A stretch of 14,521 bases of DNA, taken from assembly GCA_005778045.1 (NCBI GenBank), contig SXKQ01000156.1:1-14521 (forward strand), in the 5' to 3' direction. The notes beneath the pieces were generated by a model. That model was not told the DNA's origin and made no database searches. It was given only the letters and a program-made list of their open reading frames with translations. Shown here piece after piece: positions 1 to 8,043 of this stretch. The DNA comes from Planctomycetia bacterium. GTDB lineage: Bacteria; Planctomycetota; UBA1135; GCA-002686595. The position numbers and the translations under genes are program-made. Each line of letters begins with the position of its first letter. The first letter of the stretch is position 1.

Positions 1-397
1 CGGAACTCTGCGTGGATTCATCGTCCTACCCGCGAAGCACGCTCTGGCCAAGCGCGCGCGCCTGTCGCTTGCGCAGCTCGCCGAAGAGACGTTCATCAGC
101 TATCCCGCAGGTGGCATCGCGCACGACCTGCAGATGCGCGCGCTCGCGGAGCACGGCATTCGACCGCGCAACATGCTCTCCGCGAGCACCGCGGAGTCGA
201 TCCTCGGCTTCGTCGAGGCCGAGCTCGGCTTCTCGCTCGTCGCGTGGGTCGGCGACGAGGGCCCGCGCTGGCCGGGAATCGCGGCCCTGCCGCTGCAGTC
301 GCCGAAGGTCGAGTTCACGGTGATGGCGGCCTGGCGCAAGGACATGCCCGAGCATGCACTGCTCGACGCGGCACTCTCCTGCGCGCCAAAGCCCTGA
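1..397 (+). CDS. LysR-type transcriptional regulator, C-terminal fragment (cut by window edge)
   Basis: The reading frame is open from base 2 to the TGA at 395-397, giving 131 residues with no start inside the window. The translation has the sequence of a LysR substrate-binding domain: a stretch ending LSLAQLAEETFISYP, then GGIAHDLQ, a GIRP segment, and ASTAESILGFVEAELGFSLV, which matches the effector-binding cleft and hinge-return region of many LysR proteins. LysR regulators are usually about 300 residues, so roughly the last 40% is present and the N-terminal helix-turn-helix lies off the left edge. Such proteins bind DNA as tetramers and respond to a small molecule; the ligand and target genes cannot be read from here. 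It converges on the next gene with only 3 bases between the two stop codons, so no room is left for a conventional terminator. Confidence 0.85.
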   Translation, partial: GTLRGFIVLPAKHALAKRARLSLAQLAEETFISYPAGGIAHDLQMRALAEHGIRPRNMLSASTAESILGFVEAELGFSLVAWVGDEGPRWPGIAALPLQSPKVEFTVMAAWRKDMPEHALLDAALSCAPKP

Positions 398-400
398 CGC

Positions 401-1210
401 TCAGCGCAACTCGAGCACGCGGGGCCGGAACGCAAGCCGGCCTTCCTTCGCCGCGACGCCCCACGCAGCGACGACGACCTCGAGAGCGGCTCGCTCGCAG
501 TCCCAGCGGAGCGTGAGCGCATCCTCGCTCACGTCGCGCAGCTCGGCGACGACGATGCGCTCGTCGTCAATGAGCGCGAAGGGCACTCCGCCGAGGCCGG
601 ATGCATACGCGTGAAGCGTCGCGGCGCGCTCGCGCTTCCAGCGCAGCAGAAGCTCTCCGCTCGCCGGCACTTCCAACCCCTCGACGTCGCGCTCAGTGAA
701 GGCGAGTGCCGGGTCCGCCTGCGCGTCGCGGGCGTTGCAACGAATCCACGGACGTCGCGGTGAGCAGTCCTCGTACCAGCGAACCGAGACCGAGGGACCA
801 CCCTGCGCTGCCGGCGCATCGTGATAACGCTGCGGATCACCCTCGGGATACATGCCTCGCCACTGCAACATGCCCTCGCGCTCGTCGTCGGCTCCCGCGA
901 TCGCGGCATCCGGCTCCACGATCGGAGCAAGGCGCAGTGCTCCCGTACGCTCGACGAGCGCGCGCAGGATGGCCGCGCGACCTCCTGGGAGCGCCGCGAG
1001 CGTGAACGTGATCGTCCCGAGCTTCGGGTCGACACGTGTCGCACGCACATCAAACAAGGCCGCATCGATCCGATGCGCGAGATGTCGCTCGGCCGCCGCC
1101 AGCTGCTCGGCCGACAACTCCGCGGGCGCCTGCACGACGAGCAGACCACGCTGGTCCGCACTGGCGCACCCCAGTGTGCCGAGTGCAAGAAGGAAAGCTG
1201 CGCACCTCAC
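401..1210 (-). CDS. Lipoprotein resembling the SecD periplasmic (P1) domain
   Basis: This is a 269-residue protein starting at GTG (1210), with the GTG overlapping the TGA of the upstream AsmA-like gene (GTGA), so the two are probably translationally coupled. Residues 1-15 form a signal peptide ending GTLGC, an acceptable though not ideal lipobox with Cys15 as lipidation site. Residues about 33-98 follow the first part of SecD P1: a helix with AAAERHLAHRID, a strand pair, TITFTLAALPGG (compare the SecD IVVELPG motif), and RALVERTGALRL (compare the 'tatLeFr' segment). Residues about 168-250 follow the SecD P1 head: FTERDVEGLEV, then a GGVPFALIDDERIVVAELRD segment like the SecD 'lAivLDg.vvsaP' strand. 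The RND membrane helices of SecD are absent, so it cannot be a translocase motor. SecD similarity is judged by eye; envelope location is inferred. It may partner the AsmA-like protein. Confidence 0.72.
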   Translation of the reverse strand: MRCAAFLLALGTLGCASADQRGLLVVQAPAELSAEQLAAAERHLAHRIDAALFDVRATRVDPKLGTITFTLAALPGGRAAILRALVERTGALRLAPIVEPDAAIAGADDEREGMLQWRGMYPEGDPQRYHDAPAAQGGPSVSVRWYEDCSPRRPWIRCNARDAQADPALAFTERDVEGLEVPASGELLLRWKRERAATLHAYASGLGGVPFALIDDERIVVAELRDVSEDALTLRWDCERAALEVVVAAWGVAAKEGRLAFRPRVLELR

Positions 1211-4200
1211 TCGCCGTCCTTCTTGTCCTTCTTCTTGCCGAACAGGTCCTGCAGTCCGTCGATCAGCTCGCCACCGAGTGCGTCGCGCAGCAGCTTCTCG
1301 ACGAAGCCCTTGCCGAGACGCAGCGACGGATCATTCCAGCGGCCGCTGATCTCGATCGGAACGAGCAGCTCCGGGTCGATGAAGTCGCGCACCTTGTCGA
1401 GCTCGCGTGTGACCGACTTGCCCAACAGCGAGAGCGGCAACGAAGCCGCGAACTTCATCTCGCCCCTGGCGATGTCGTAGGTGCCGACGAACGGATACTC
1501 CTTGCCCTTGATCGAGATCGGAAGCGCCTCGTAGCCCGCGATGCCATTCTTGATCGGGATCGAGAGCGACTTCAGGTTCACGCTCTTGCGCACCAGATCC
1601 CCTTGTCCGAAAGCGTCGAACAAGCGCGTGATTCCAGGCAGGATCTCATAGGTCACCTCTCCGAGATCGAGCGCGACCTCGCCATTGAGCTTGCGCAGGT
1701 CACCATCGAGCGGGAGCTGAAACTTCGAGAGCTTCAGCGAGAGCGGCTTGGATCCCTCAGGCTTGCTGGCGTTGACCATCAGCGGCACGAGCCCGCCGAC
1801 GATGCGCTGCGAAAAGAGCGGTGTGAGCGGCAGGCTCGCGTCGATGCCCTCCTCGCCCACTGCGACCACCAGCTTGTCCTCGAGGCGAGCGACGATCTTG
1901 AGCGAGGCATTCGCGCTGCGCAGTTCCGCGCGCAGCGGATCGGTCTTGCTCGGGTACGTCCCGGCGATCTTCGCGGCGACCACAGGCCCGAGCACATCGA
2001 CGAGCAGCCCGTCCTGCGCAGCCAGCGCATCCACGAGCGCCGTCGGAAGCCCCTCGAGGCCACCTTCGAGCGTGACGGGCGGCAACGGCGAACCTTCCTT
2101 GAGCTCGAGGAACGCGCCCACATCGGCGACACTGGCCTTGAGCGCGAGCTGGCCTGCCTTCTCGCCACCGATCTTGCCGAGCGCCTCGATGCACAGCGGC
2201 TTCGCGGCGAGCATGTCAATCCCGAGCACGAGCTCACGCACCTCCATGGTCGTACCGCTCTGGCCCTCAGCCGCAGGCGGATGCGTGTAGCGCAGCGCGG
2301 GCGCTTCCAGGATCGTCCGCACTGCGGTGCGGCGCAGAGCGCTCGCAAGCGAGGCCCGTTCCGAGCCCGCCGGCGGCATCCACGCGTCGAGAGGAAGCGA
2401 GAGCGGCCCGAGCTTCAGCCCCAGAGTGGGCTCGGCGAGCGTGAATGCCACCGCGGACCCCGGAGGCATCGAGGCCGCTACGTGACGCTGCAGTAGTGCG
2501 TTGGAGAGCCGCACCGTCAGCGCCATCGGCTGCTCGCCGATCTCGAGCTTGCCGCCGCGCAGGTTCGCGGCCCCTGAGAGATCGATGCCCTTCGTGACGA
2601 GCGAGATCCCGAGCTTCCCTTCGCCAGGCTTGCGATCGACCGCGTCGAGCGCGAGCTCCGCGCGGATTCCATCCCCGGCAAGCTCGTAGAACGACTCCGC
2701 GAACTCGGGCGGGATGAAGGCCGCGAAGGCTCGCAGCCCCTCGACGTTCACTTTCACGCTGCTGCTCGGCGGAACGAACGTGGCCGCGTCGATCGGCGCG
2801 AGGAACGGCGTGAGCTCCGCAACCAGCGCTCCGACCTCGACTTTTGCAGGTTGGGAGCCCGCCAGCGCGAGCTTCAGCGACACTTCCACCGGCTTGCGCG
2901 GAGCGAGCGCGGCAGCGACGACCGCGGACTCGAGCTCAAACTGGTTCGCCGTGCCCTCGCTCGTCTGCGTGTAACGAATCTTGGGCAACTCGATGCGCGC
3001 TTGAATGGCCAGGTCCCCGAGCAGCTTCCCGACGTCCACCTCTCCCGTCGGCAGCTTGAGCTCGAGTTCCTGCACCAACACGGTGAGTTGCTCCGCGTCG
3101 CTGCGCAGCGCCATGGTCGTCCCAGCGGGCAGGCTCGCGCCGACGTGACGATCCAGCATGCCTTGCGTGGGACGCACGGCGAGCTCGAACGGAACGCCCG
3201 CGAGCTTGAGACGCTCGCCGGCAAGCTCCAGAGCGGTGGAGAGCTGTACGCGCTCCGCGGAGAGCTTCGCTCCGAACCGCAGCTCTTGCGCCGACTTCGC
3301 GCCCGGCAGCGGACGCACATCCACCTCCGCGGAGAGGGTGTCCCCGGTGAGCTCGACCACGCTCGCGCCGACATTCTTCGGCAGGAAGTTCTCGAGTGAC
3401 TTCAGGCCGCGCGCCTGGATCTTCGCGGCCAGCTGCGGAGGCACTCCATCGGCCCGCTTCGACTTGCGCGCGAACAGATCTTCCACTGTCGCGTCCACGA
3501 TCGCCCCGAGTGCCGCACGCTCGAACTTCGCGTCGAGCTCGATCTTGGCGGTCAGCTTCTCGGCCGCATCCTGCGTGACGCGGGTCGCCAGCTTCACGTT
3601 CGCCAGCGCTCCGAGCTTGGACGCGAGCGAGTCCGGACCGGCGCCGCCATCGACCCACGCGAGCGGGAGGCCGTTGCCGAGCAACTCCACGTTCAGCTCG
3701 GGGATTGCCGTGGGATCCACGAGCGCATCCAGCGCTCCCGCTTTCGCGCAACCCGCGCGCAGCGAAATCGATCCGTCGCCCTTGGCACCGAGCCGCGCCG
3801 CGAGCGTCGCCAGCAAGGGCTGCGGGTCTGTTCCATGGCCGAGGTGGAAGCCGAGCTGGAGCTGGCGGAGCTCCACAGCCCGCGTCGCATCCGCGAAGTC
3901 CAATCCATCGAGCTCGACGCTCGCGTCGACGCTTGCCAGCTGGAGCAACGTCGCGAGCGGCTCCTTGGACTCGGCCAACGCGTCAATCGGCACCCTCAAG
4001 CCGGGCCCGACACGAACCCTCACGCTCCGGCCCGGCGTGAGCTTCATGCCTTCCGGCACGAACGGGGCGGCGGTGCGCGCCAGCGTCCCCTGTGGCACTT
4101 CGAGCGCGATCGTCCACGGCTCGCCCGAGGGCTGCAACGCGTAGCCACCATCGAGCCAGCCATTCAGGTCGACCGTGAGCGTCGGCGACTTCGCGCGCAC

Positions 4201-5757
4201 CAGCGCCTCGCGGTGTCCCCGACCGTTGGTGACATCGACGCGCAGGTCGAGTTCCGGACCGAGCAGCGCGACCACATCGACGTCCTTGGGCGCGAAGGCA
4301 GCGAGCGTGGCGCTGCGCAGCCCCTGCAGCGTGAACGTGACGTCGAAGCGCGGCTCGTCGCCCTTCGAGGACTTGATCAGGCTCGCGGGATCGCCGGCGA
4401 GAAAACGGGCGAAATCCTCGACGCGAACTTGCGCCGTCGCGAAGCCGCTAGCGCCCGCACCGAGCTGCGACTCGAGTTGCAGCGTGAGCATGCGCGTCTC
4501 GCCCTGCGGCGCGAGCGCGACGTCGAGTCGCAGTCCGTCGATACTCGCTCCGTTAGCAAGCGGAACGAGCTCGCCGCTCGCCTTCCAGCCTTGGGTCGAA
4601 GCCTTGAGTGCGAACTCACTGCCTCCGAGCGCGGTGCCAACCACATCGCCTCCAGCCTGTTGCGTCTCGACGATTTTCTGCATCGGCACGCGCAGCCCGG
4701 TGAGCGCGAGCTCGATCGACGGCTCCGCGAGCACGCCAAGCGTCAAGCCTTGCGGCGCGTGTGCAGCGAGCACACGCTCCAGTCCCGCGCGATCCGGCCG
4801 CAGCGATACGGTCAAGGCCGCCGGCTCGTCCTTGCCGAGCACGCCGCCCACGAGGCCGCCCTTGAACGTAATCGCGCCGCGCTCACCTTCGATGCGCAGG
4901 TCGATCTCACCGCTCTCGAGGGTGCCCTTGCCAAGTGCTGCAATCTTGAACTCCGGACCGAGGAGCGTGTTCAACGTCCCCGGCTGCTGCGCCAGCGCAT
5001 CGATGAACGCACTCGGCATCGCATCGAGCTTCATGTCGAGCTCAAAGCGCGCGGCAGGGTTGAGTCCCGCACCGGCGAGCAAGTCATGCAACGCGAGCAC
5101 CACCTGGATGCGCCCCGGCTTCTCCCCCGACAGCAGGCCATCCACGTCGACGCGCAGCGGCTCGCCCGGCCGCAACACGACGCGCGTGGTGAAGTTCTCG
5201 ATCGCGAAGGGCGCTCCCGCCGCGCGCGTGAGCACATCGGACCACTGCGCCTTTGAGACCAGCACCTCGAGCTCCACATCGAGCGCGCGCAGCAAGTTGC
5301 CGAGATCAGTCGGCTCGCCAGGCTCCTCCGCGGGCGTCGGCGACGTATCGATGCCCGGACGGAGCGCGAGTGCGCGATCGAGGTTCGTCACGCCCGCGTC
5401 ATCGGCGACGAGCGATGCTTCCGCGCGCACCGTCACCTTCCCGAGCTTGCTTCCGGTGCCCATGGCGAGGTCGAGCAACGACGGCAAATCCGCCGAGATG
5501 CGCGCGACTTCGCTGCCATCCGGCGCGAGCAAGCGCACCCCCTTCAGCGTCTGCCGTCCCGTCCACCCGAGGTTGAGTTCCGCGATCTCGAGCTTGCCTT
5601 CGCGTTCCGCCGCGAAGACGTCCGTGACCTTGCCGGCGACGAGGCCACCGAGCAGCGAAGGCGCGAATGCGACGATCGCGAACAGCACGACGAACGCGAT
5701 AGCGGAAACAAGCGGCCAGCGGCGCCGACGGACCGTGGGATTCGATTGCGGATTCAT
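1207..5757 (-). CDS. Giant AsmA-like inner-membrane-anchored protein with tandem repeats
   Basis: The protein has 1516 residues from the ATG at 5757; an in-frame TTG at 5799 would add 14 residues that look non-coding. A basic segment RRRR is followed by one membrane helix at about residues 14-43, and the rest is predicted periplasmic and beta-rich. The N-terminal pattern (LEIAELNLGW, then LKGVRLLAPDG and ISADLPSLLDL) and the C-terminal VPIEISGRWNDPSLRLG followed by an amphipathic tail are typical of AsmA-like proteins. In between are about five diverged repeats with matching ends near residues 244-359, 477-592, 783-906, 1005-1126 and 1234-1353. Each contains a short helix, an LLGPE-like turn, strands, a P.G element and a closing LPLD-like motif. 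AsmA family members (TamB, YhdP, YdbH) form long grooves implicated in lipid transfer between membranes. It lies 69 bases after algH and overlaps the SecD-like lipoprotein gene by 4 bases. Lipid-transfer function is inferred from family. Confidence 0.8.
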   Translation of the reverse strand: MNPQSNPTVRRRRWPLVSAIAFVVLFAIVAFAPSLLGGLVAGKVTDVFAAEREGKLEIAELNLGWTGRQTLKGVRLLAPDGSEVARISADLPSLLDLAMGTGSKLGKVTVRAEASLVADDAGVTNLDRALALRPGIDTSPTPAEEPGEPTDLGNLLRALDVELEVLVSKAQWSDVLTRAAGAPFAIENFTTRVVLRPGEPLRVDVDGLLSGEKPGRIQVVLALHDLLAGAGLNPAARFELDMKLDAMPSAFIDALAQQPGTLNTLLGPEFKIAALGKGTLESGEIDLRIEGERGAITFKGGLVGGVLGKDEPAALTVSLRPDRAGLERVLAAHAPQGLTLGVLAEPSIELALTGLRVPMQKIVETQQAGGDVVGTALGGSEFALKASTQGWKASGELVPLANGASIDGLRLDVALAPQGETRMLTLQLESQLGAGASGFATAQVRVEDFARFLAGDPASLIKSSKGDEPRFDVTFTLQGLRSATLAAFAPKDVDVVALLGPELDLRVDVTNGRGHREALVRAKSPTLTVDLNGWLDGGYALQPSGEPWTIALEVPQGTLARTAAPFVPEGMKLTPGRSVRVRVGPGLRVPIDALAESKEPLATLLQLASVDASVELDGLDFADATRAVELRQLQLGFHLGHGTDPQPLLATLAARLGAKGDGSISLRAGCAKAGALDALVDPTAIPELNVELLGNGLPLAWVDGGAGPDSLASKLGALANVKLATRVTQDAAEKLTAKIELDAKFERAALGAIVDATVEDLFARKSKRADGVPPQLAAKIQARGLKSLENFLPKNVGASVVELTGDTLSAEVDVRPLPGAKSAQELRFGAKLSAERVQLSTALELAGERLKLAGVPFELAVRPTQGMLDRHVGASLPAGTTMALRSDAEQLTVLVQELELKLPTGEVDVGKLLGDLAIQARIELPKIRYTQTSEGTANQFELESAVVAAALAPRKPVEVSLKLALAGSQPAKVEVGALVAELTPFLAPIDAATFVPPSSSVKVNVEGLRAFAAFIPPEFAESFYELAGDGIRAELALDAVDRKPGEGKLGISLVTKGIDLSGAANLRGGKLEIGEQPMALTVRLSNALLQRHVAASMPPGSAVAFTLAEPTLGLKLGPLSLPLDAWMPPAGSERASLASALRRTAVRTILEAPALRYTHPPAAEGQSGTTMEVRELVLGIDMLAAKPLCIEALGKIGGEKAGQLALKASVADVGAFLELKEGSPLPPVTLEGGLEGLPTALVDALAAQDGLLVDVLGPVVAAKIAGTYPSKTDPLRAELRSANASLKIVARLEDKLVVAVGEEGIDASLPLTPLFSQRIVGGLVPLMVNASKPEGSKPLSLKLSKFQLPLDGDLRKLNGEVALDLGEVTYEILPGITRLFDAFGQGDLVRKSVNLKSLSIPIKNGIAGYEALPISIKGKEYPFVGTYDIARGEMKFAASLPLSLLGKSVTRELDKVRDFIDPELLVPIEISGRWNDPSLRLGKGFVEKLLRDALGGELIDGLQDLFGKKKDKKDGE

Positions 5758-5771
5758 GGTCTTCAATTTCT

Positions 5772-5788
5772 CGGGCGGGAAGCGCCCG
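5772..5788 (-). promoter_or_regulatory. Hairpin in the algH/asmA-like intergenic gap
   Basis: On the minus strand a perfect 6-bp GC-rich stem CGGGCG / CGCCCG encloses a 5-base loop CTTCC. It sits within the 69-base gap between the algH stop and the AsmA-like ATG and ends 14 bases before that ATG. No U-run follows, so it is not a classical terminator. It could influence initiation or processing of the transcript, or be a chance result of high GC. Confidence 0.3.
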
Positions 5789-5826
5789 TGGGCTTGCAAG
5801 GTCGCAGGTGAGCAGCGGATCGCGCG

Positions 5827-6399
5827 TCAATTCCAGTCCGGATCGGGCGGCTCGAACGCGAGCGAGCGGAACTGCGGACCGAGGTCGAGAACGACGTCGC
5901 GCCACAGCCGCTGCGCATCCGCCTGAAACGCGCGCGCCGCGCTGCCAGGCGCCGGGAGCCACGCCCCCTCTTCGAGCTCGCCTTCCAGCTGCCCAGGCCC
6001 CCAACCCGCGTAGCCAAGCAGCAACTTGACGTCGCGCTGCGCTCGCTCGGGATCGAGCTCCAACAGCGCGCCGACCTCGTCGAGCTCGCCGCCGACCCAA
6101 AGGTCCTCTGCTAGCTGCATCCCGCCGGTGATCACGTCCGGTGCGCGGTGCAGAATCTGCAGTGTATCGAAGCTCACGGGACCGCCGAGGTATATGCGCA
6201 GCTCGCTCGCCCCGAGCACCGGATGGCTGCCGAGCACCTCGCGCGCGCGAAACTCGCTGGGTCGATTGAGCACGAGTCCATAGGCCCCGTCGTCCGTGTG
6301 GCTGCACATCAGCACGACCGTGTGCAGGAAGTTCGGATCGACAAGGTCCGGCCCGGCGGCGAGAAACGCGCCTTGGGCGACAATCAGTTCGCGTCCCAT
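5827..6399 (-). CDS. AlgH/YqgE family (UPF0301) protein
   Basis: The 190-residue product from the ATG at 6399 begins MGRELIVAQGAFLAAGPDL, the usual start of YqgE/AlgH proteins. The frame is open further upstream, but those 31 residues overlap the preceding gene and do not match the family, so they are not used. Family hallmarks in order are the FLHTVVLMCSH strand, GAYGLVLNRP at about residues 39-48, YLGGPVS near 70-76, a GGMQLAEDLW-type segment, and LLLGYAGWGPGQLEGEL near 126-142. Length agrees with the family norm of about 185-200. The biochemical role is not settled; the name AlgH comes from an alginate regulator in Pseudomonas, and no alginate genes are seen here. It lies 13 bases after the four-cysteine gene and is probably co-transcribed with it. 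Confidence 0.92.
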   Translation of the reverse strand: MGRELIVAQGAFLAAGPDLVDPNFLHTVVLMCSHTDDGAYGLVLNRPSEFRAREVLGSHPVLGASELRIYLGGPVSFDTLQILHRAPDVITGGMQLAEDLWVGGELDEVGALLELDPERAQRDVKLLLGYAGWGPGQLEGELEEGAWLPAPGSAARAFQADAQRLWRDVVLDLGPQFRSLAFEPPDPDWN

Positions 6400-6412
6400 C
6401 GCTGCAAAGAAT

Positions 6413-6631
6413 CTAGCGTTGGAAGCCCGGGCAGGCCATGCGCGGCTGGACGGGGTAGCGCGGGAAGCGCTCGTCCTGCTTGGAGAGTTCACACATCCAG
6501 AACACCGAGCCCTTGGCGGACTCGATCCTGCGCACGTGGACGCAGTCGGGGCACAAGCCGCGCGGATTCCACACCGGAATACCGCGCGGCGCTGCCGGGC
6601 CCCACGGAGGCGGCTCCTGCCCTTCCTTCAC
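6413..6631 (-). CDS. Small four-cysteine, zinc-ribbon-like protein
   Basis: The product has 72 residues. The start is the GTG at 6631, which overlaps the TGA of the upstream methyltransferase gene (GTGA) and has a good ribosome binding site, TGGAG, 8 bases before it. The frame is open much further upstream, but that part is the antisense-like shadow of the methyltransferase and is arginine/alanine rich. The sequence after a proline-rich leader is compact: CPDCVHVRRIESAKGSVFWM, then CELSKQDERFPRYP, then PRMACPGF. The CxxC pair plus two later single cysteines suggest one bound zinc ion. Small proteins with this layout (paired cysteines, a G-S-F-C strand, a YP turn, a final C-x-G/F) occur widely without an assigned role, as far as I recall. 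Metal binding is inferred from cysteine spacing only. Confidence 0.75.
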   Translation of the reverse strand: MKEGQEPPPWGPAAPRGIPVWNPRGLCPDCVHVRRIESAKGSVFWMCELSKQDERFPRYPVQPRMACPGFQR

Positions 6632-8043
6632 GGCGCGCGCTCCAGAGAGAGCACGCACTCCACATGCGGCGTCTGCGGAAAGAGATCGACCGGGCGAGCG
6701 CGCGTCGCGCGCCAGCCGGCGGGCGCGAGCGCGGCGATGTCCCGCGCCGCCGAACCGATGTGACAGGACACATACACCATGCGCCGCGCGGGAATCCGCG
6801 CGAGCAGCTCGACGACCTTGGGATGCAGGCCGGCCCGCGGTGGATCGACCACGGCGACGTCGCACTCGATCGCTCCGGCGCTACCGAACCACGCGAGCAC
6901 GTCGCCCGCGCTGAACGTGACGTTCCCGATTCCATTCTCCTCGGCGTTGCGCCGCGCGTCCGAGACCGCCGCCTCGACCAGCTCGACGCCGTGCACATGC
7001 GCCGTGTGCCGAGCCAGCGGCAATGTCAGCGTTCCGGCTCCGCAGTAGAGATCGAGCACCCGCTCGCTACCCGAGAGGCGCGCTTCCTCGAGCGTCACCT
7101 CGACCAGCTTCTCCGCCTGCGCCGTGTTGGTCTGGAAGAAGCTCGCCGCCGAGACGCGATACCACAGGCCCGCCAGTCGCTCGCGGATCGAGCCGCTGCC
7201 GTGGAGCACCAGCTCACGCTCTCCCATCGCGACCGTCGCGCCGCGCGAGTTGATCGCCTGCACGAGCGTGGTGACTTCAGGATGCGCCGCGAGCAGCGCC
7301 GCGACATAGGGACCGACGAGCTCGGGTGCTTCGCTCGAGGTCGTGAGCTGCATGAGGATCTCGCCCGTCGCGACACTGCGTCGCAGCACGACGTGGCGCA
7401 GCAAGCCCTCGTGCTTCACCAGATCCCACGCGCGGAGCCCCTGCTCGAGCGCGATCCGGCGCGCGCTGGCGAGGATCGCATCGAACGGCTGTGGCTGGAT
7501 CTCGCAGGCCTCGACATCGAGCACCTTGCGGAACTGCTCGCGGGGGTGGAGCCCGAGCGCGAAGTCGCGCTGCACCCCCTCCGCTTCGCCCGGCTCGACC
7601 CAGCGGCGCGTGCCGAACGTGAAGTCCATCTTGTTGCGGTAGCGCAGCGCCGCAGCGCTCCCGATCACCGGCTCGACGTCGACCTTCACGAGTTCCGCCG
7701 CCAGCGCGCGCTCGCAGATCTCGCGCTTGGTCGCGAGCTGCGCCGCGTAGCTCATGTCTTGCAGCGCACACCCACCGCACGATCCGTAGTGCCGACACGG
7801 CGGGCTCGTGCGATCCGCGCTCGCGCGCAGCACCTCGAGCAACCGGCCCTCGATCTTGTTACCCCGTCGCCGCAACACCTGCGCCGCCACGCGCTCGCCC
7901 GGCAGTGCGCGGCGCAGCGCAACTCGATACTCGCCCGACTCGTGCTCGGCGCGCCCGACGCCCAGCCCCCGCTCGTCGACTCGCTCGACCTCGACCTCGA
8001 GCCGGTCATCTCGCTTGGGCTTGCGTTGCTGCATCCCGGGCAT
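6628..8043 (-). CDS. rlmD: 23S rRNA (uracil-C5)-methyltransferase, RlmD/RumA type
   Basis: The product has 471 residues from the ATG at 8043; a second ATG at 8034, with GAAG 9 bases upstream, is an equally possible start. Domains in order are an N-terminal TRAM domain (about 13-72, RLEVEVERVDERGLGVG), an iron-sulfur motif C83-x5-C89-x2-C92 with C180 as fourth ligand, a central beta domain, and a SAM-dependent methyltransferase domain from about 295. Catalytic-domain motifs are FFQTN (302-306), DLYCGAGTLTLPLA (331-344), DPPRAGL (400-406), YVSCH with nucleophile C427, and PHVECV with the proton-abstracting E462. The [4Fe-4S] ligands favour the RlmD/RumA group, which makes m5U in 23S rRNA, over TrmA. 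Paralogue specificity (RlmC versus RlmD versus both) cannot be decided from sequence alone. It appears to head the five-gene minus-strand operon. Confidence 0.93.
   Translation of the reverse strand: MPGMQQRKPKRDDRLEVEVERVDERGLGVGRAEHESGEYRVALRRALPGERVAAQVLRRRGNKIEGRLLEVLRASADRTSPPCRHYGSCGGCALQDMSYAAQLATKREICERALAAELVKVDVEPVIGSAAALRYRNKMDFTFGTRRWVEPGEAEGVQRDFALGLHPREQFRKVLDVEACEIQPQPFDAILASARRIALEQGLRAWDLVKHEGLLRHVVLRRSVATGEILMQLTTSSEAPELVGPYVAALLAAHPEVTTLVQAINSRGATVAMGERELVLHGSGSIRERLAGLWYRVSAASFFQTNTAQAEKLVEVTLEEARLSGSERVLDLYCGAGTLTLPLARHTAHVHGVELVEAAVSDARRNAEENGIGNVTFSAGDVLAWFGSAGAIECDVAVVDPPRAGLHPKVVELLARIPARRMVYVSCHIGSAARDIAALAPAGWRATRARPVDLFPQTPHVECVLSLERAP

Noticed and set aside
1036..5926. 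Long plus-strand open frames opposite the AsmA-like gene (about 1036-2496, 3835-5256, 4175-5926)
   Set aside because: They are rich in Arg, Ser, Ala and Glu in the pattern of antisense shadows of high-GC genes, show no motifs, and overlap a well-supported minus-strand gene.
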